NCBI GenBank assembly: GCA_963761735.1
Contig: CAVXHQ010000004.1
Location: 62,001 to 126,000, forward strand
DNA from: CAVXHQ01 sp963761735
Lineage (GTDB): Bacteria; Pseudomonadota; Alphaproteobacteria; Rhodobacterales; Rhodobacteraceae
Direction of reading: 5' to 3'
DNA: 64,000 nucleotides
Program-made: the position numbers and the translations under genes
The notes under the pieces: generated by a model
What the model was told of the DNA's origin: nothing
What the model saw: only the letters and a program-made list of their open reading frames with translations
The model's database searches: none
Shown here: piece after piece, positions 8,309 to 15,687 of the stretch
Position numbering within the stretch: the first letter of the stretch is position 1
Layout: each line of letters starts with the position of its first letter

Positions 8309-9271
8309 TCAATACACGCCGCCCTTGTCGACTTTTTTCGAAAATGCCGTCTCGCCGCCAGCGGCGAGGATCTTGGCCTGCGCGACCCACTCGTCCCGGC
8401 TCGCCCGTCCTTTGAACCCTTCGAGGTTCTCATCGACCCATACCAGTTCGTCGTCTTTCCAGCCGGCGATCTGGTCGAAGTGATAGATGCCGATCTCGTT
8501 CAGCACCGTCTCGAGTTTCGGACCGACGCCTTTGATTTCCTTGAGATCGTCCGGCCCGCCCGCGCGCGCGGCAACAAGAATCGCGGGTTTGGTGCCCTCG
8601 CCGGGCGCGTCTGCGGCACCCGTGCCCGCATCGGAACCGGCATCCGGATCTATCGAGGCCGCGACAGATCGGCGTGCCTCCGCCACCTTATCGGCTGCCG
8701 CGTTTTTTGCATCCGCAGCCGAGGATTGGGCGGTCTGTGCCGCATCGCGCGCCGATTGGCCAAGCTGGGCGGTTTTGTCTGCGGCGGCGTCCCGGTGCGG
8801 CCTGGTGGCATCGTCGATCTTGTCGCGCATCGTCGCGGCCGCGTCCGTTACCGCATCCTTTGCGCGGGTCGCCGTATCGGCAACGGCGGCGCCTGTCTTG
8901 GCCCCGGCCTGGGCGATTGCGGTGCGCGCCTCACCCACGGCTCCCTTGGGTTCCGTGTCCGCCTCGCGGGCCGCTTTGGCGCGCTCTGCGGCGGCCCGGT
9001 CGGCAGCAGAGGCCGACGCGGCGGAGACATTCGGACGCATCGCACCACTGGCACGGGACGCCTGGATCTGCGCCAGACTGGGCAATGACCCGCCGAGGAC
9101 CAACATCAAAAACCCGCCAACAAGCACCGTGATCAGGATCGCCACGAAAATTGCGCCCGTCCAGCTGATCGTGCCCATCATGCCCAATATGCCGCCGATG
9201 ACGACACCACCCACGATGCCAAGGCCCCAACAGCCCAATACGCCGGTCGTATCCGAATTTGCTTGCCCCAT
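8309..9271 (-). CDS. Membrane protein with C-terminal helix-hairpin-helix domain
   Basis: 320 aa in three parts. Residues about 10-65 form two hydrophobic helices (GIVGGVVIGGILGMMG and a VAILITVLVGGFLMLVL stretch). Residues about 70-240 are an Ala/Asp/Lys-rich linker with imperfect repeats of the form DAAxxxxxKxxDA, predicted long amphipathic helix or disordered. Residues 241-320 contain a helix-hairpin-helix motif DLKEIKGVGPKLETVLNEIG, followed by a WKDDELVWVDENL segment. The same C-terminal domain is fused to NuoE encoded just upstream, so the two are paralogous modules. HhH folds of this type often bind DNA, but here they may be protein-binding. It sits between nuoE and the DUF5337 gene. 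Function unknown; membership of the nuo operon is clear. Confidence 0.8.
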   Translation of the reverse strand: MGQANSDTTGVLGCWGLGIVGGVVIGGILGMMGTISWTGAIFVAILITVLVGGFLMLVLGGSLPSLAQIQASRASGAMRPNVSAASASAADRAAAERAKAAREADTEPKGAVGEARTAIAQAGAKTGAAVADTATRAKDAVTDAAATMRDKIDDATRPHRDAAADKTAQLGQSARDAAQTAQSSAADAKNAAADKVAEARRSVAASIDPDAGSDAGTGAADAPGEGTKPAILVAARAGGPDDLKEIKGVGPKLETVLNEIGIYHFDQIAGWKDDELVWVDENLEGFKGRASRDEWVAQAKILAAGGETAFSKKVDKGGVY

Positions 9272-9605
9272 GACAGTTCTCGCTTTCCATTCCCGTTACG
9301 GTCGCCGCCTTTCGTCCGAAGGCATTCGATTTCAGGAAGCATATCGCAAAAAGACCGGGCGTCACCTTAAAACCATCGTGGCAGGCCGGCGCCACCTTAA
9401 AACCATCGTGGCGGGCCGGCGCCACTTTAAAACCATCGTGGCGGGCCGGCGTCGTCAAAATCCAGGGTCATCCGCCGATGAAGCAATAAAACCGTCGTTA
9501 TGGGCCAGAGACGTCCAAGATACCGCTTTGGGCGCAGCCTGAAAACCACCCATTCGACGACCCGCCCCACCGCGATCCACGGCGAACGGTCAGCCGAAAA
9601 AACTG
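9272..9605. other. 334-bp gap between nuoE and the HhH membrane protein gene
   Basis: No convincing gene on either strand. Short open frames here have mixed third-position composition. Its main content is a threefold 30-bp tandem repeat at 9361-9450; the flanks are less GC-rich than the coding regions. Confidence 0.6.
9361..9450. repeat. 30-bp tandem repeat, three copies
   Basis: Copies at 9361-9390, 9391-9420 and 9421-9450 share the core TTAAAACCATCGTGGC and differ at only a few positions. Each contains GGCCGGC at its end. The unit is a multiple of three and open on the minus strand as a ten-residue repeat, but no proper gene encloses it. It lies within the transcribed nuo operon. There are no spacers, so it is not a CRISPR. 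Confidence 0.9.
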
Positions 9606-10988
9606 TCAGGTCCCGTCGCGGCCAGACAGTTCCTTCGCCTGCCCAACCCAGTCGTCCCGCTCGATACGGCCCTTGAATTTCAGGCGGGCATCGACCCAGG
9701 CGATTTGCGCGGCCCCCCACGCGGCGATCTGGTCGAAGTGCCAGAACCCAAGGTCGTTGAGCACGGATTCGAGCTTCGGACCGACACCGGAAATCAGCTT
9801 GAGATCGTCGGCGCCGCCGTCCCGGGGGGCGGGCAGGATTTCTGGAGCGCTCTCGGTGACGGGTTGCGCATCCTTGGCGGTGTCCGGATCCGACGCAGTG
9901 TCATCGGCGGGAGACGTGGATGCGGCCGTATCCTTGGGTCCGGGGCCGGGCCCCGCACCGGTTTTCGTCGTGACCTGCGGCGCATCGCCGGACGCGCCCG
10001 CCTTGTCCGACAGGGATGCTTCCACGCTTACCTTGGTATCGGTCGCCGGGGCGGCATCCGCGCCGGACGGCGGACGTGCCTTCGCGTCGGTCTTGGGGTC
10101 GGATTTTGACGGCGGCTTGGCCTTTGACGTGGTCGTTGCCTGCTGTTCGGTCACGCCGGTCTTGTCGACCGGCTTTTTCTTCGCGGGCTTTGCCTCGGTG
10201 CCCTTCTCGGCGGCCTGCGCGGGCGTTGTGCTTTTGGGGGGCAGTTTTTCCGCGTCATAGGTCGGGGCCGCGGTACGCCCGTCGGCCTGCCACGGGGCAA
10301 GCAGCGGCACCTCGGTGCCATCGATCCGCTTGAGCGTATCGCCGATATCCGTGGCCAGTGCGACGCTGGCGTTGTATTCGGGACGCCCCTCGAAATGATC
10401 GGTGAGCGATGTCAGACCCGAGGCCGGTTCCGCGGCATATCGGCCATTTTGCGGACCGGGCACCGGCACCTCGCCCGCTGCCATCCGGTCGATCAGCGAC
10501 CCCAGCCCGTCGGCGGTCAGGTCTTCGTAATAGTCCTTGCCGATCTGGGCCATCGGCGCATTGGCGCAGGACCCGAGGCATTCGACCTCTTCCCAAGAGA
10601 ACTTGCCGTCCGACGATACCTCGTGGGCGCGGTCCGCGATCTTGTCGCGGCACACCGCCACAAGATCCTCGGCGCCGCAGATCATGCACGACAAGGTGCC
10701 GCAGATCTGGATGTGGGCGACGCTGCCGACGGGCTGCAACTGAAACATGAAATAGAATGTCGCGACCTCGAGGGCGCGGATATAGGCAAGGCCGAGCATC
10801 CCGGCGACATGCTCGATCGCGGCACGGGTCAGCCAGCCTTCCTGTTCCTGTGCGCGCCACAGCAGCGGAATGATCGCGCTGGCCTGACGGCCTTGCGGAT
10901 ATTTCGTCAGCTGCGCCTCGGCCCAGGCCTGATTGGCAGAGGTAAAGGCAAAGCTGGCGGGTTGGTCGGCGTGCAGGCGGCGCAGCAT
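9606..10988 (-). CDS. nuoE: NADH-quinone oxidoreductase subunit E with long C-terminal extension
   Basis: 460 aa, more than twice the ~160-240 aa of ordinary NuoE. Residues 1-~190 are the thioredoxin-like 2Fe-2S (N1a) subunit of the NADH module with ligands C96, C101, C137 and C141 (CGTLSC and CLGSC). Residues ~240-390 are a low-complexity linker rich in Lys, Pro, Thr, Ala and Asp, probably disordered. Residues 394-460 are a helix-hairpin-helix domain (DLKLISGVGPKLESVLNDLG) closely similar to the C-terminus of the neighbouring 320-aa membrane protein. Extended NuoE proteins are known in Rhodobacterales. Its ATG overlaps the stop of the upstream small membrane protein gene as ATGA. Confidence 0.95.
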   Translation of the reverse strand: MLRRLHADQPASFAFTSANQAWAEAQLTKYPQGRQASAIIPLLWRAQEQEGWLTRAAIEHVAGMLGLAYIRALEVATFYFMFQLQPVGSVAHIQICGTLSCMICGAEDLVAVCRDKIADRAHEVSSDGKFSWEEVECLGSCANAPMAQIGKDYYEDLTADGLGSLIDRMAAGEVPVPGPQNGRYAAEPASGLTSLTDHFEGRPEYNASVALATDIGDTLKRIDGTEVPLLAPWQADGRTAAPTYDAEKLPPKSTTPAQAAEKGTEAKPAKKKPVDKTGVTEQQATTTSKAKPPSKSDPKTDAKARPPSGADAAPATDTKVSVEASLSDKAGASGDAPQVTTKTGAGPGPGPKDTAASTSPADDTASDPDTAKDAQPVTESAPEILPAPRDGGADDLKLISGVGPKLESVLNDLGFWHFDQIAAWGAAQIAWVDARLKFKGRIERDDWVGQAKELSGRDGT

Positions 10989-11143
10989 CAGGCAGCTCCC
11001 ATATTCATCACGATAGTGGCGGCGGTCAGCCCGAACGGCTGGCCGGGTGGCAGAATGGCCGCGAAAAAGGCATAGGCGCCGAGGCTGGGGCCGAAAAGCT
11101 GAAACCCGAAAAGAAGTCCGAACATCGTCATCTCCGTCAACAT
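10988..11143 (-). CDS. 51-aa membrane protein coupled to nuoE
   Basis: 51 codons from the ATG at 11143, which has an AGGTGG about 7 bases upstream; a second possible start is Met5. The protein is one long hydrophobic stretch with Phe and Gly (MFGLLFGFQLFGPSLGAYAFF), probably one or two membrane helices. Its TGA overlaps the nuoE ATG, so translation of nuoE is likely coupled to it. The open frame extends upstream but that part is Arg/Gly-rich and has no ribosome site. No family recognised. Confidence 0.6.
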   Translation of the reverse strand: MLTEMTMFGLLFGFQLFGPSLGAYAFFAAILPPGQPFGLTAATIVMNMGAA

Positions 11144-11304
11144 CACGCCGCCACCTGTGCCATGCCGCGTCGAAAGCGAGGCGTCAACCGCTCCGGACCA
11201 TCGGGCCCGCCTCACCGCGATACAGCGCGGTCCCGGTCCAGGGTTCGTGCCGCCCGGCGCATGTTCCCGACCGTTCCACCGTGGCCGGCCATCACCAGCC
11301 GTTT

Positions 11305-11469
11305 TTATCTGGATCCGGTCGCTGCGACATCCGCAATGGCCACAAAGATCGACGCCGGCAGGATATGGAACGCCAGCGGCGACAGCGGCACCCGAAACCG
11401 AGGCCGGCGAGGTCGGTGGCCCTCAGTCCGGTGCCACCGGATCAGCATGAACCTGTCCACCTCGGCCAT
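11305..11469 (-). CDS. Possible 54-aa orf after the nuo lipoprotein gene
   Basis: An ATG at 11469 lies one base after the stop of the upstream lipoprotein gene and opens a 54-codon frame ending with TAA. The predicted protein begins MAEVDRFMLIRWH, has a basic middle and a hydrophobic second half (PLAFHILPASIFVAIADVAA) that could form one membrane helix. Support is only position, length and acceptable composition; no ribosome site stands out and no family is recognised. The rest of this 327-bp interval, 11144-11304, shows no gene. Confidence 0.3.
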   Translation of the reverse strand: MAEVDRFMLIRWHRTEGHRPRRPRFRVPLSPLAFHILPASIFVAIADVAATGSR

Positions 11470-11470
11470 G

Positions 11471-11800
11471 TCAGGCGCAACGGTCGGTCAGCACCCGGAT
11501 CGCGCCTTCGCCGGTCACCTGAACGCGGCCCGCCGTCTCAAGGCGCGGGGTCACGTCCACCAGTTCCGCCTGCGTCAGGTTGGCGGCCAGCAGGATCGGG
11601 CCGACGTTCGCAGAGGTCAGCACGCAGCCCTGATCTTCGATCGCCGCGACAAGGCGCACCTCGGGCGGATCGGGCGGTGCGACAGCCGCAGGCGGCGTGC
11701 CGAATTCGGGCTGTTCGGGCACCGGCGCGGCGCAGGACGCAAGCGCCAGCCCGGCCGTTGCCACAACTGCCACGCGGGCGGCAAAGCGCAGAGATGTCAT
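11471..11800 (-). CDS. Small lipoprotein of the nuo operon
   Basis: 109 aa from the ATG at 11800, chosen because a GGAGG lies a few bases upstream and the protein then opens with a classical lipoprotein signal peptide ending in LALASC. The mature part has a Pro-rich stretch (PPAAVAPPDPPEV) followed by a compact domain with two cysteines (DQGCVLT and the C-terminal TDRCA) and the segment NLTQAELVDVTPRLETAGRV. It would be anchored on the periplasmic side. It lies between nuoD (99 bp upstream) and the small orf leading to nuoE. No characterised homologue is known to me. Confidence 0.7.
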   Translation of the reverse strand: MTSLRFAARVAVVATAGLALASCAAPVPEQPEFGTPPAAVAPPDPPEVRLVAAIEDQGCVLTSANVGPILLAANLTQAELVDVTPRLETAGRVQVTGEGAIRVLTDRCA

Positions 11801-11899
11801 GGATATTCCTCCGGAGATAGAAGGCGCCACCGGGCGTCCGTGAGTTGCGAGTGTAGCACCGTCACCGACAGGTGCCAGAGCCCTTGTCGGGGCGTGCCG

Positions 11900-13144
11900 C
11901 TAGCGGTCGATCTCGCCGAACACGACGTCCATCGTGCCGATGATGGCGGCGACATCGGCGAGCTGGTGGCCCTTGGCGACATGGTCCATCGCCTGCAGAT
12001 GCAGGTATCCGGGCGCGCGCAGTTTCGCGCGGTACGGCTTGTTCGTGCCATCGGCGACAAGGAACACGCCGAACTCGCCTTTGGGCGCCTCGACGGCGGC
12101 ATAGATCTCACCGGCGGGGACGTGGAACCCTTCGGTATAGAGCTTGAAATGATGGATGAGCGCTTCCATCGAGGTCTTCATTTCGGACCGCGATGGCGGT
12201 GTCATCTTGCCCCGCGCCATGATGTCGCCCTGCCCCTCCGGCTCACGCAGTTTGACGATGCATTGCTGCATGATCTTCAGCGATTCGCGCATTTCGGCCA
12301 TGCGGCACAGATAGCGGTCATAACAGTCGCCATTCTTGCCGACGGGGATCTGAAATTCCATCTCGTCGTAACATTCATAGGGCTGCGCGCGGCGCAGATC
12401 CCAGGCGAAACCGGATCCCCGGACCATCACGCCCGAAAAGCCCCATTCCTGAATTTCATCTTCGGTGATGACACCGATATCGGCGTTGCGCTGTTTGAAA
12501 ATCCGGTTTTCGGTCAGCAGCCCGTCGATATCGTCGAGCACCCGGGGGAATGTATGCGTCCACGTCTCGATATCGTCGATCAGCGCGTCGGGCAGGTCCT
12601 GATGGACACCGCCGGGGCGGAAATAGGCGGCGTGCAGGCGCGCACCGCAGGCCCGCTCGTAAAACACCATAAGCTTTTCGCGCTCTTCAAAGCCCCAGAG
12701 CGGCGGCGTCAGCGCGCCCACATCCATCGCCTGCGTCGTGACGTTCAGCAGATGCGACAGGATGCGCCCGATTTCGCAGTACAGCACCCGGATGAGCGAG
12801 GCACGGCGCGGCACGGGCGTGCCGGTCAGACGCTCGATGGCGAGGCACCAGGCATGTTCCTGATTCATCGGGGCGACATAATCGAGACGGTCGAAATACG
12901 GCAGGTTCTGCAGGTAGGTCCGGCTTTCCATCAGCTTTTCGGTGCCACGGTGCAGCAGGCCGATGTGCGGATCGCAGCGCTCGACGATTTCGCCGTCCAG
13001 TTCGAGGACCAGCCGCAGAACACCATGCGCCGCAGGATGTTGCGGGCCGAAGTTGATGTTGAAATTGCGGATCTTCTGTTCGCCGGTCAGCGCGTCGGTG
13101 CTGCCATCGTCATAGCGATTCTGCTTGATATCACCGTCCATCAT
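11900..13144 (-). CDS. nuoD: NADH-quinone oxidoreductase subunit D (NuoD)
   Basis: 414 aa. NuoD is the 49-kDa-type subunit related to NiFe-hydrogenase large subunits; with NuoB and NuoH it builds the quinone site. Conserved motifs include NFGPQHPAAHGVLRL near the N-terminus, with the quinone-site histidines, HIGLLHRGTEKL, RVLYCEIGRILSHLL and the C-terminal IIGTMDVVFGEIDR. Two adjacent ATGs are possible; I chose 13144 because it overlaps the stop of the upstream 72-codon gene as ATGA. It is a separate gene from nuoC, unlike the fused NuoCD of enterobacteria. Confidence 0.97.
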   Translation of the reverse strand: MMDGDIKQNRYDDGSTDALTGEQKIRNFNINFGPQHPAAHGVLRLVLELDGEIVERCDPHIGLLHRGTEKLMESRTYLQNLPYFDRLDYVAPMNQEHAWCLAIERLTGTPVPRRASLIRVLYCEIGRILSHLLNVTTQAMDVGALTPPLWGFEEREKLMVFYERACGARLHAAYFRPGGVHQDLPDALIDDIETWTHTFPRVLDDIDGLLTENRIFKQRNADIGVITEDEIQEWGFSGVMVRGSGFAWDLRRAQPYECYDEMEFQIPVGKNGDCYDRYLCRMAEMRESLKIMQQCIVKLREPEGQGDIMARGKMTPPSRSEMKTSMEALIHHFKLYTEGFHVPAGEIYAAVEAPKGEFGVFLVADGTNKPYRAKLRAPGYLHLQAMDHVAKGHQLADVAAIIGTMDVVFGEIDR

Positions 13145-13359
13145 TTCGTCTCGCCCATCGTGTCGATCTTGTCTTTGAACGCCACGACCCAAAGCAGGAT
13201 AATCGCACCGATAGGGATCACCGCGAAAACCGCCACCCAGGACGGAATCCCCTGCCGTGGCAAAATCTTCCAGAACGGAATGACCAGAAACGCGGCCATG
13301 ACAAGCAGCCAGATAAATCCGCCGCCCATACCGTAGGATCCATAATCACCATACATCAT
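13141..13359 (-). CDS. 72-aa membrane protein between nuoC and nuoD
   Basis: 72 codons. Its ATG (13359) overlaps the nuoC stop and its stop overlaps the nuoD ATG, both as ATGA, so it is bracketed by translational coupling. The N-terminus is Gly/Tyr-rich (MMYGDYGSYGMGGG), followed by two membrane helices (about 14-32 and 40-60) and a charged tail (KDKIDTMGETK). Composition is somewhat less GC-rich than the neighbours. Similar two-helix proteins occur at this position in related bacteria as far as I recall, without assigned function. Confidence 0.7.
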   Translation of the reverse strand: MMYGDYGSYGMGGGFIWLLVMAAFLVIPFWKILPRQGIPSWVAVFAVIPIGAIILLWVVAFKDKIDTMGETK

Positions 13360-13979
13360 TTCGCACTCTCCTTGGCTTTCTCGTCGCCTGGCATCACGTA
13401 TTTTGCCCCCTCCCACGGCGACAGAAAATCGAACTGGCGGTATTCCTGCACCAGACTCACCGGTTCATAAACGACGCGTTTCTGCACTTCGTCATAGCGC
13501 ACCTCGGTATAGCCGGTCGTCGGGAAATCCTTGCGCAGGGGATGCCCGCGAAAGCCATAGTCGGTCAGGATGCGGCGCAGATCGGGGTGGCCTGAAAACA
13601 GCAGGCCGAACATGTCGAAGACCTCGCGCTCGAACCAGTTGGCCGACGGATGCACGTCGATGATCGACGGAACCATGTCGTCTTCGCGGACCTGCACCTT
13701 CAGGCGGATGCGGTGATTCTGGTACATGCTCAGAAAATGATAGATCACGTCGAACCGCTTGGCCCGGCCCGGATAATCGACCGCCGTGATATCGACGAGG
13801 CTGGAAAACAGGCACGACCGGTCGGCTTTCAGGAACCCGACAAAGCCCACGAGGCTGGTCGGCGCGACCTTTACGCACAACTCGTCGCGGGTGACGTCCC
13901 ACGACAGCACGCAATCGGTGCGTTTGGTTTCCAGGTACTGGCCCAGCTCGTGCAGCGCGGTATCGGTTTGCGAGGTCAT
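13356..13979 (-). CDS. nuoC: NADH-quinone oxidoreductase subunit C (NuoC)
   Basis: 207 aa, the 30-kDa-type subunit of the connecting module. Start at 13979 is chosen because it overlaps the upstream stop as ATGA; four codons upstream an alternative in-frame start exists. Family signatures are RFDVIYHFLSMYQNHRIRLK and the diagnostic WFEREVFDMFGLLFSGHPDLRRILTDYGFRGHPLRKDFP block, given here in part. It lies after the frameshifted secreted-protein gene and before the 72-aa membrane protein gene. Confidence 0.97.
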   Translation of the reverse strand: MTSQTDTALHELGQYLETKRTDCVLSWDVTRDELCVKVAPTSLVGFVGFLKADRSCLFSSLVDITAVDYPGRAKRFDVIYHFLSMYQNHRIRLKVQVREDDMVPSIIDVHPSANWFEREVFDMFGLLFSGHPDLRRILTDYGFRGHPLRKDFPTTGYTEVRYDEVQKRVVYEPVSLVQEYRQFDFLSPWEGAKYVMPGDEKAKESAK

Positions 13980-14468
13980 GAGGACGTGCACTCCATCGGG
14001 GATGTCAGGTTCGTCCAGCCGCCGCCCATCACGCGGACGTCGTTGACGTATTGGTTGCCGTCGGCGTCGGCCACGTCGATCGTGCGGGCCACGACGCGGG
14101 CGTCGGCGGGCATGGCCCCCGGCGTTGCGGGCGCATAGAAACTGAACGCGCGGACGGCACCGGGCGCAAGCGCCTCGGGGATGTAGGAGCCGATCTGTTC
14201 GGACAGGAGCGGATCGTTCAGAGCGCCGTCAAACAGCGACCAGCCGATGCGGATACCGTTGATCGGCCAGTCCAGCCCGTTGGTCACCACCAGCCTCGAG
14301 GCGACGGGTGCCGTCCTCTTGCCGAAGATAGACGGCACCGGTCAGCGGCACGGCGGCTGCCAGACAGTCGCGGCGCATATCGTCGCCCCCGGCGGCCGCC
14401 ACGGCCGGTGCTGCCGCGACACACAGGCAGACGGCCAGCGCCCGCAACGTGGCGTGTCCCGCAGTCAC
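13976..14468 (-). pseudogene. Secreted-protein gene of the nuo operon with single-base frameshift
   Basis: A GTG at 14468 overlaps the nuoB stop (GTGA) and opens a frame with a clear signal peptide (LRALAVCLCVAAAPAVAAA), continuing to GTRRLEAGG before drifting into unrelated residues. The overlapping next frame carries the remainder, VVTNGLDWPINGIRIGW through to MECTSS, and ends with an ATGA overlap on nuoC. Removing one base, most simply one C of the pair at 14294-14295, joins them as GTRRLELVVTNGLDW and gives a continuous 163-aa periplasmic protein. The second frame has only a GTG of its own without a ribosome site. The family is unknown to me. It is either decayed or a sequencing error. 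Confidence 0.7.
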
Positions 14469-15013
14469 CTGACGATGGTGCCGGTGCGGCGCATCTTGCG
14501 CTGCAATTGCAGGATGCCATACAGCAGCGCCTCCGCCGTCGGCGGGCAGCCGGGAACGTAGATGTCGACCGGCACGATCCGGTCACATCCGCGCACCACC
14601 GAATAGCTATAGTGGTAATAGCCGCCGCCATTGGCGCAGGACCCCATCGATATCACATAGCGCGGCTCTGGCATCTGGTCGTAGACCTTGCGCAGCGCAG
14701 GGGCCATCTTGTTGGTCAGCGTGCCTGCCACGATCATCAGATCGGACTGGCGCGGCGAGGCGCGCGGTGCGGTGCCGAACCGCTCGAGGTCATAGCGCGG
14801 CATCGAGGTGTGCATCATCTCGACGGCACAGCACGCCAGCCCGAACGTCATCCAGTGCAGCGAGCCGGTGCGCGCCCAGTTGATGATGTCGGCGGTCGAG
14901 GTGACAAGGAAGCCCTTGTCCTGCAACTCGCTGTTCAGCGCGCGGGTCGACACGTCGCGGTCGGCCCCGGCACCGTAGGCACCGGTCTGAATGCCTGCAT
15001 CCGTCATTGCCAT
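14465..15013 (-). CDS. nuoB: NADH-quinone oxidoreductase subunit B (NuoB)
   Basis: 182 aa from the ATG at 15013, which has AGGAG seven bases upstream; a second ATG at 15007 overlaps the nuoA stop. NuoB binds the terminal 4Fe-4S cluster N2 that reduces quinone. Ligands are the adjacent cysteines C61-C62 (FGLACCAVEMM), C126 (SMGSCANGGG) and C156 (VPGCPPTAEAL). All of the conserved core is present and the length is normal. Second gene of the operon. Confidence 0.97.
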   Translation of the reverse strand: MAMTDAGIQTGAYGAGADRDVSTRALNSELQDKGFLVTSTADIINWARTGSLHWMTFGLACCAVEMMHTSMPRYDLERFGTAPRASPRQSDLMIVAGTLTNKMAPALRKVYDQMPEPRYVISMGSCANGGGYYHYSYSVVRGCDRIVPVDIYVPGCPPTAEALLYGILQLQRKMRRTGTIVR

Positions 15014-15369
15014 TCCAGCGCTCCTTTTTTCCACTCATAGGCAAACCCGATGGTCAGCACGGCAAGGAATACCATCATCGACCAGAAAGCGACCATGCTG
15101 ATGTCGGCGAACGCGACGGCCCAGGGAAACAGGAACGCCACCTCGAGGTCGAAGATGATGAACAGGATCGACACCAGATAGAACCGCACGTCGAACTTCA
15201 TCCGCGCATCGTCGAAGGCGTTGAACCCGCATTCGTAGGCCGACACCTTTTCGGGGTCGGGATTGCGCACCGCGACGATCACGGCGGCGAGGATCAGGAT
15301 GACGCCCAGGGCAATCGCAAGCCCGAGAAAGATCATGATCGGCATGTATTCGGCTAGCATTTCGGCCAT
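15004..15369 (-). CDS. nuoA: NADH-quinone oxidoreductase subunit A (NuoA)
   Basis: 121 aa, the first gene of the nuo operon. NuoA is a three-helix membrane subunit near the quinone site. Visible: helix 1 (about 9-33), the conserved loop segment KVSAYECGFNAFDDAR with the family cysteine, then helix 2 with FYLVSILFIIFDLEVAFLFPW and helix 3. The last codons overlap the start of nuoB. Upstream lies the operon promoter region. Confidence 0.97.
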   Translation of the reverse strand: MAEMLAEYMPIMIFLGLAIALGVILILAAVIVAVRNPDPEKVSAYECGFNAFDDARMKFDVRFYLVSILFIIFDLEVAFLFPWAVAFADISMVAFWSMMVFLAVLTIGFAYEWKKGALEWQ

Positions 15370-15687
15370 GGCGGGTCCTCGCGGCAGCCCGGTCTTGGCG
15401 GGCCGTTGAGTTGTGTCGAAACGGTGACGGCACGCGGTGCGCGGCCCCGTTGTATCGTTCCTGCTAACTAGACCCTAGCCGTCAAAGGGTCAACCGACGC
15501 GGGCCGTGGAAAGGTGTCGCATCGGCGCCGCAATACTGCGCGTCCGAGCGGTTTTGGCCGGGTCTCCGCCCGTGACCGTCTCGATGTGTCCCGCTTTGGC
15601 CGCGCCCGCGGTGTGGATCGCCGGTTATCCGGGGCGCCGCCCGTAAACGCGCGGAACTGTCCGCCCGACTAGTATCGCGATGCTCGT
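15370..15687. other. 318-bp intergenic region between nuoA and moaA
   Basis: Contains the probable nuo promoter near 15465-15493. No open frame with coding-like third positions and no clear terminator for the nuo-side or moaA-side transcripts. Both neighbours are on the minus strand, so moaA transcription ends here and nuo transcription begins here. Confidence 0.6.
15465..15493 (-). promoter_or_regulatory. Candidate sigma-70 promoter of the nuo operon
   Basis: On the minus strand TTGACC (15488-15493) and TAGTTA (15465-15470) are separated by 17 bp, about 95 bp upstream of the nuoA start. The -35 match is 5 of 6 to TTGACA; the -10 is weaker. It is the best pair I see in the region. Confidence 0.4.

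Noticed and set aside
9361..9450. Possible CRISPR array
   Set aside because: The copies are directly adjacent without spacers, only three in number, and no cas genes are present. The same applies to the other tandem repeats in the window.
13976..14338. Second part of the frameshifted nuo orf as an independent gene
   Set aside because: Its only upstream start is a GTG without a ribosome site, inside the overlap; the upstream signal peptide frame would be left without a mature domain.
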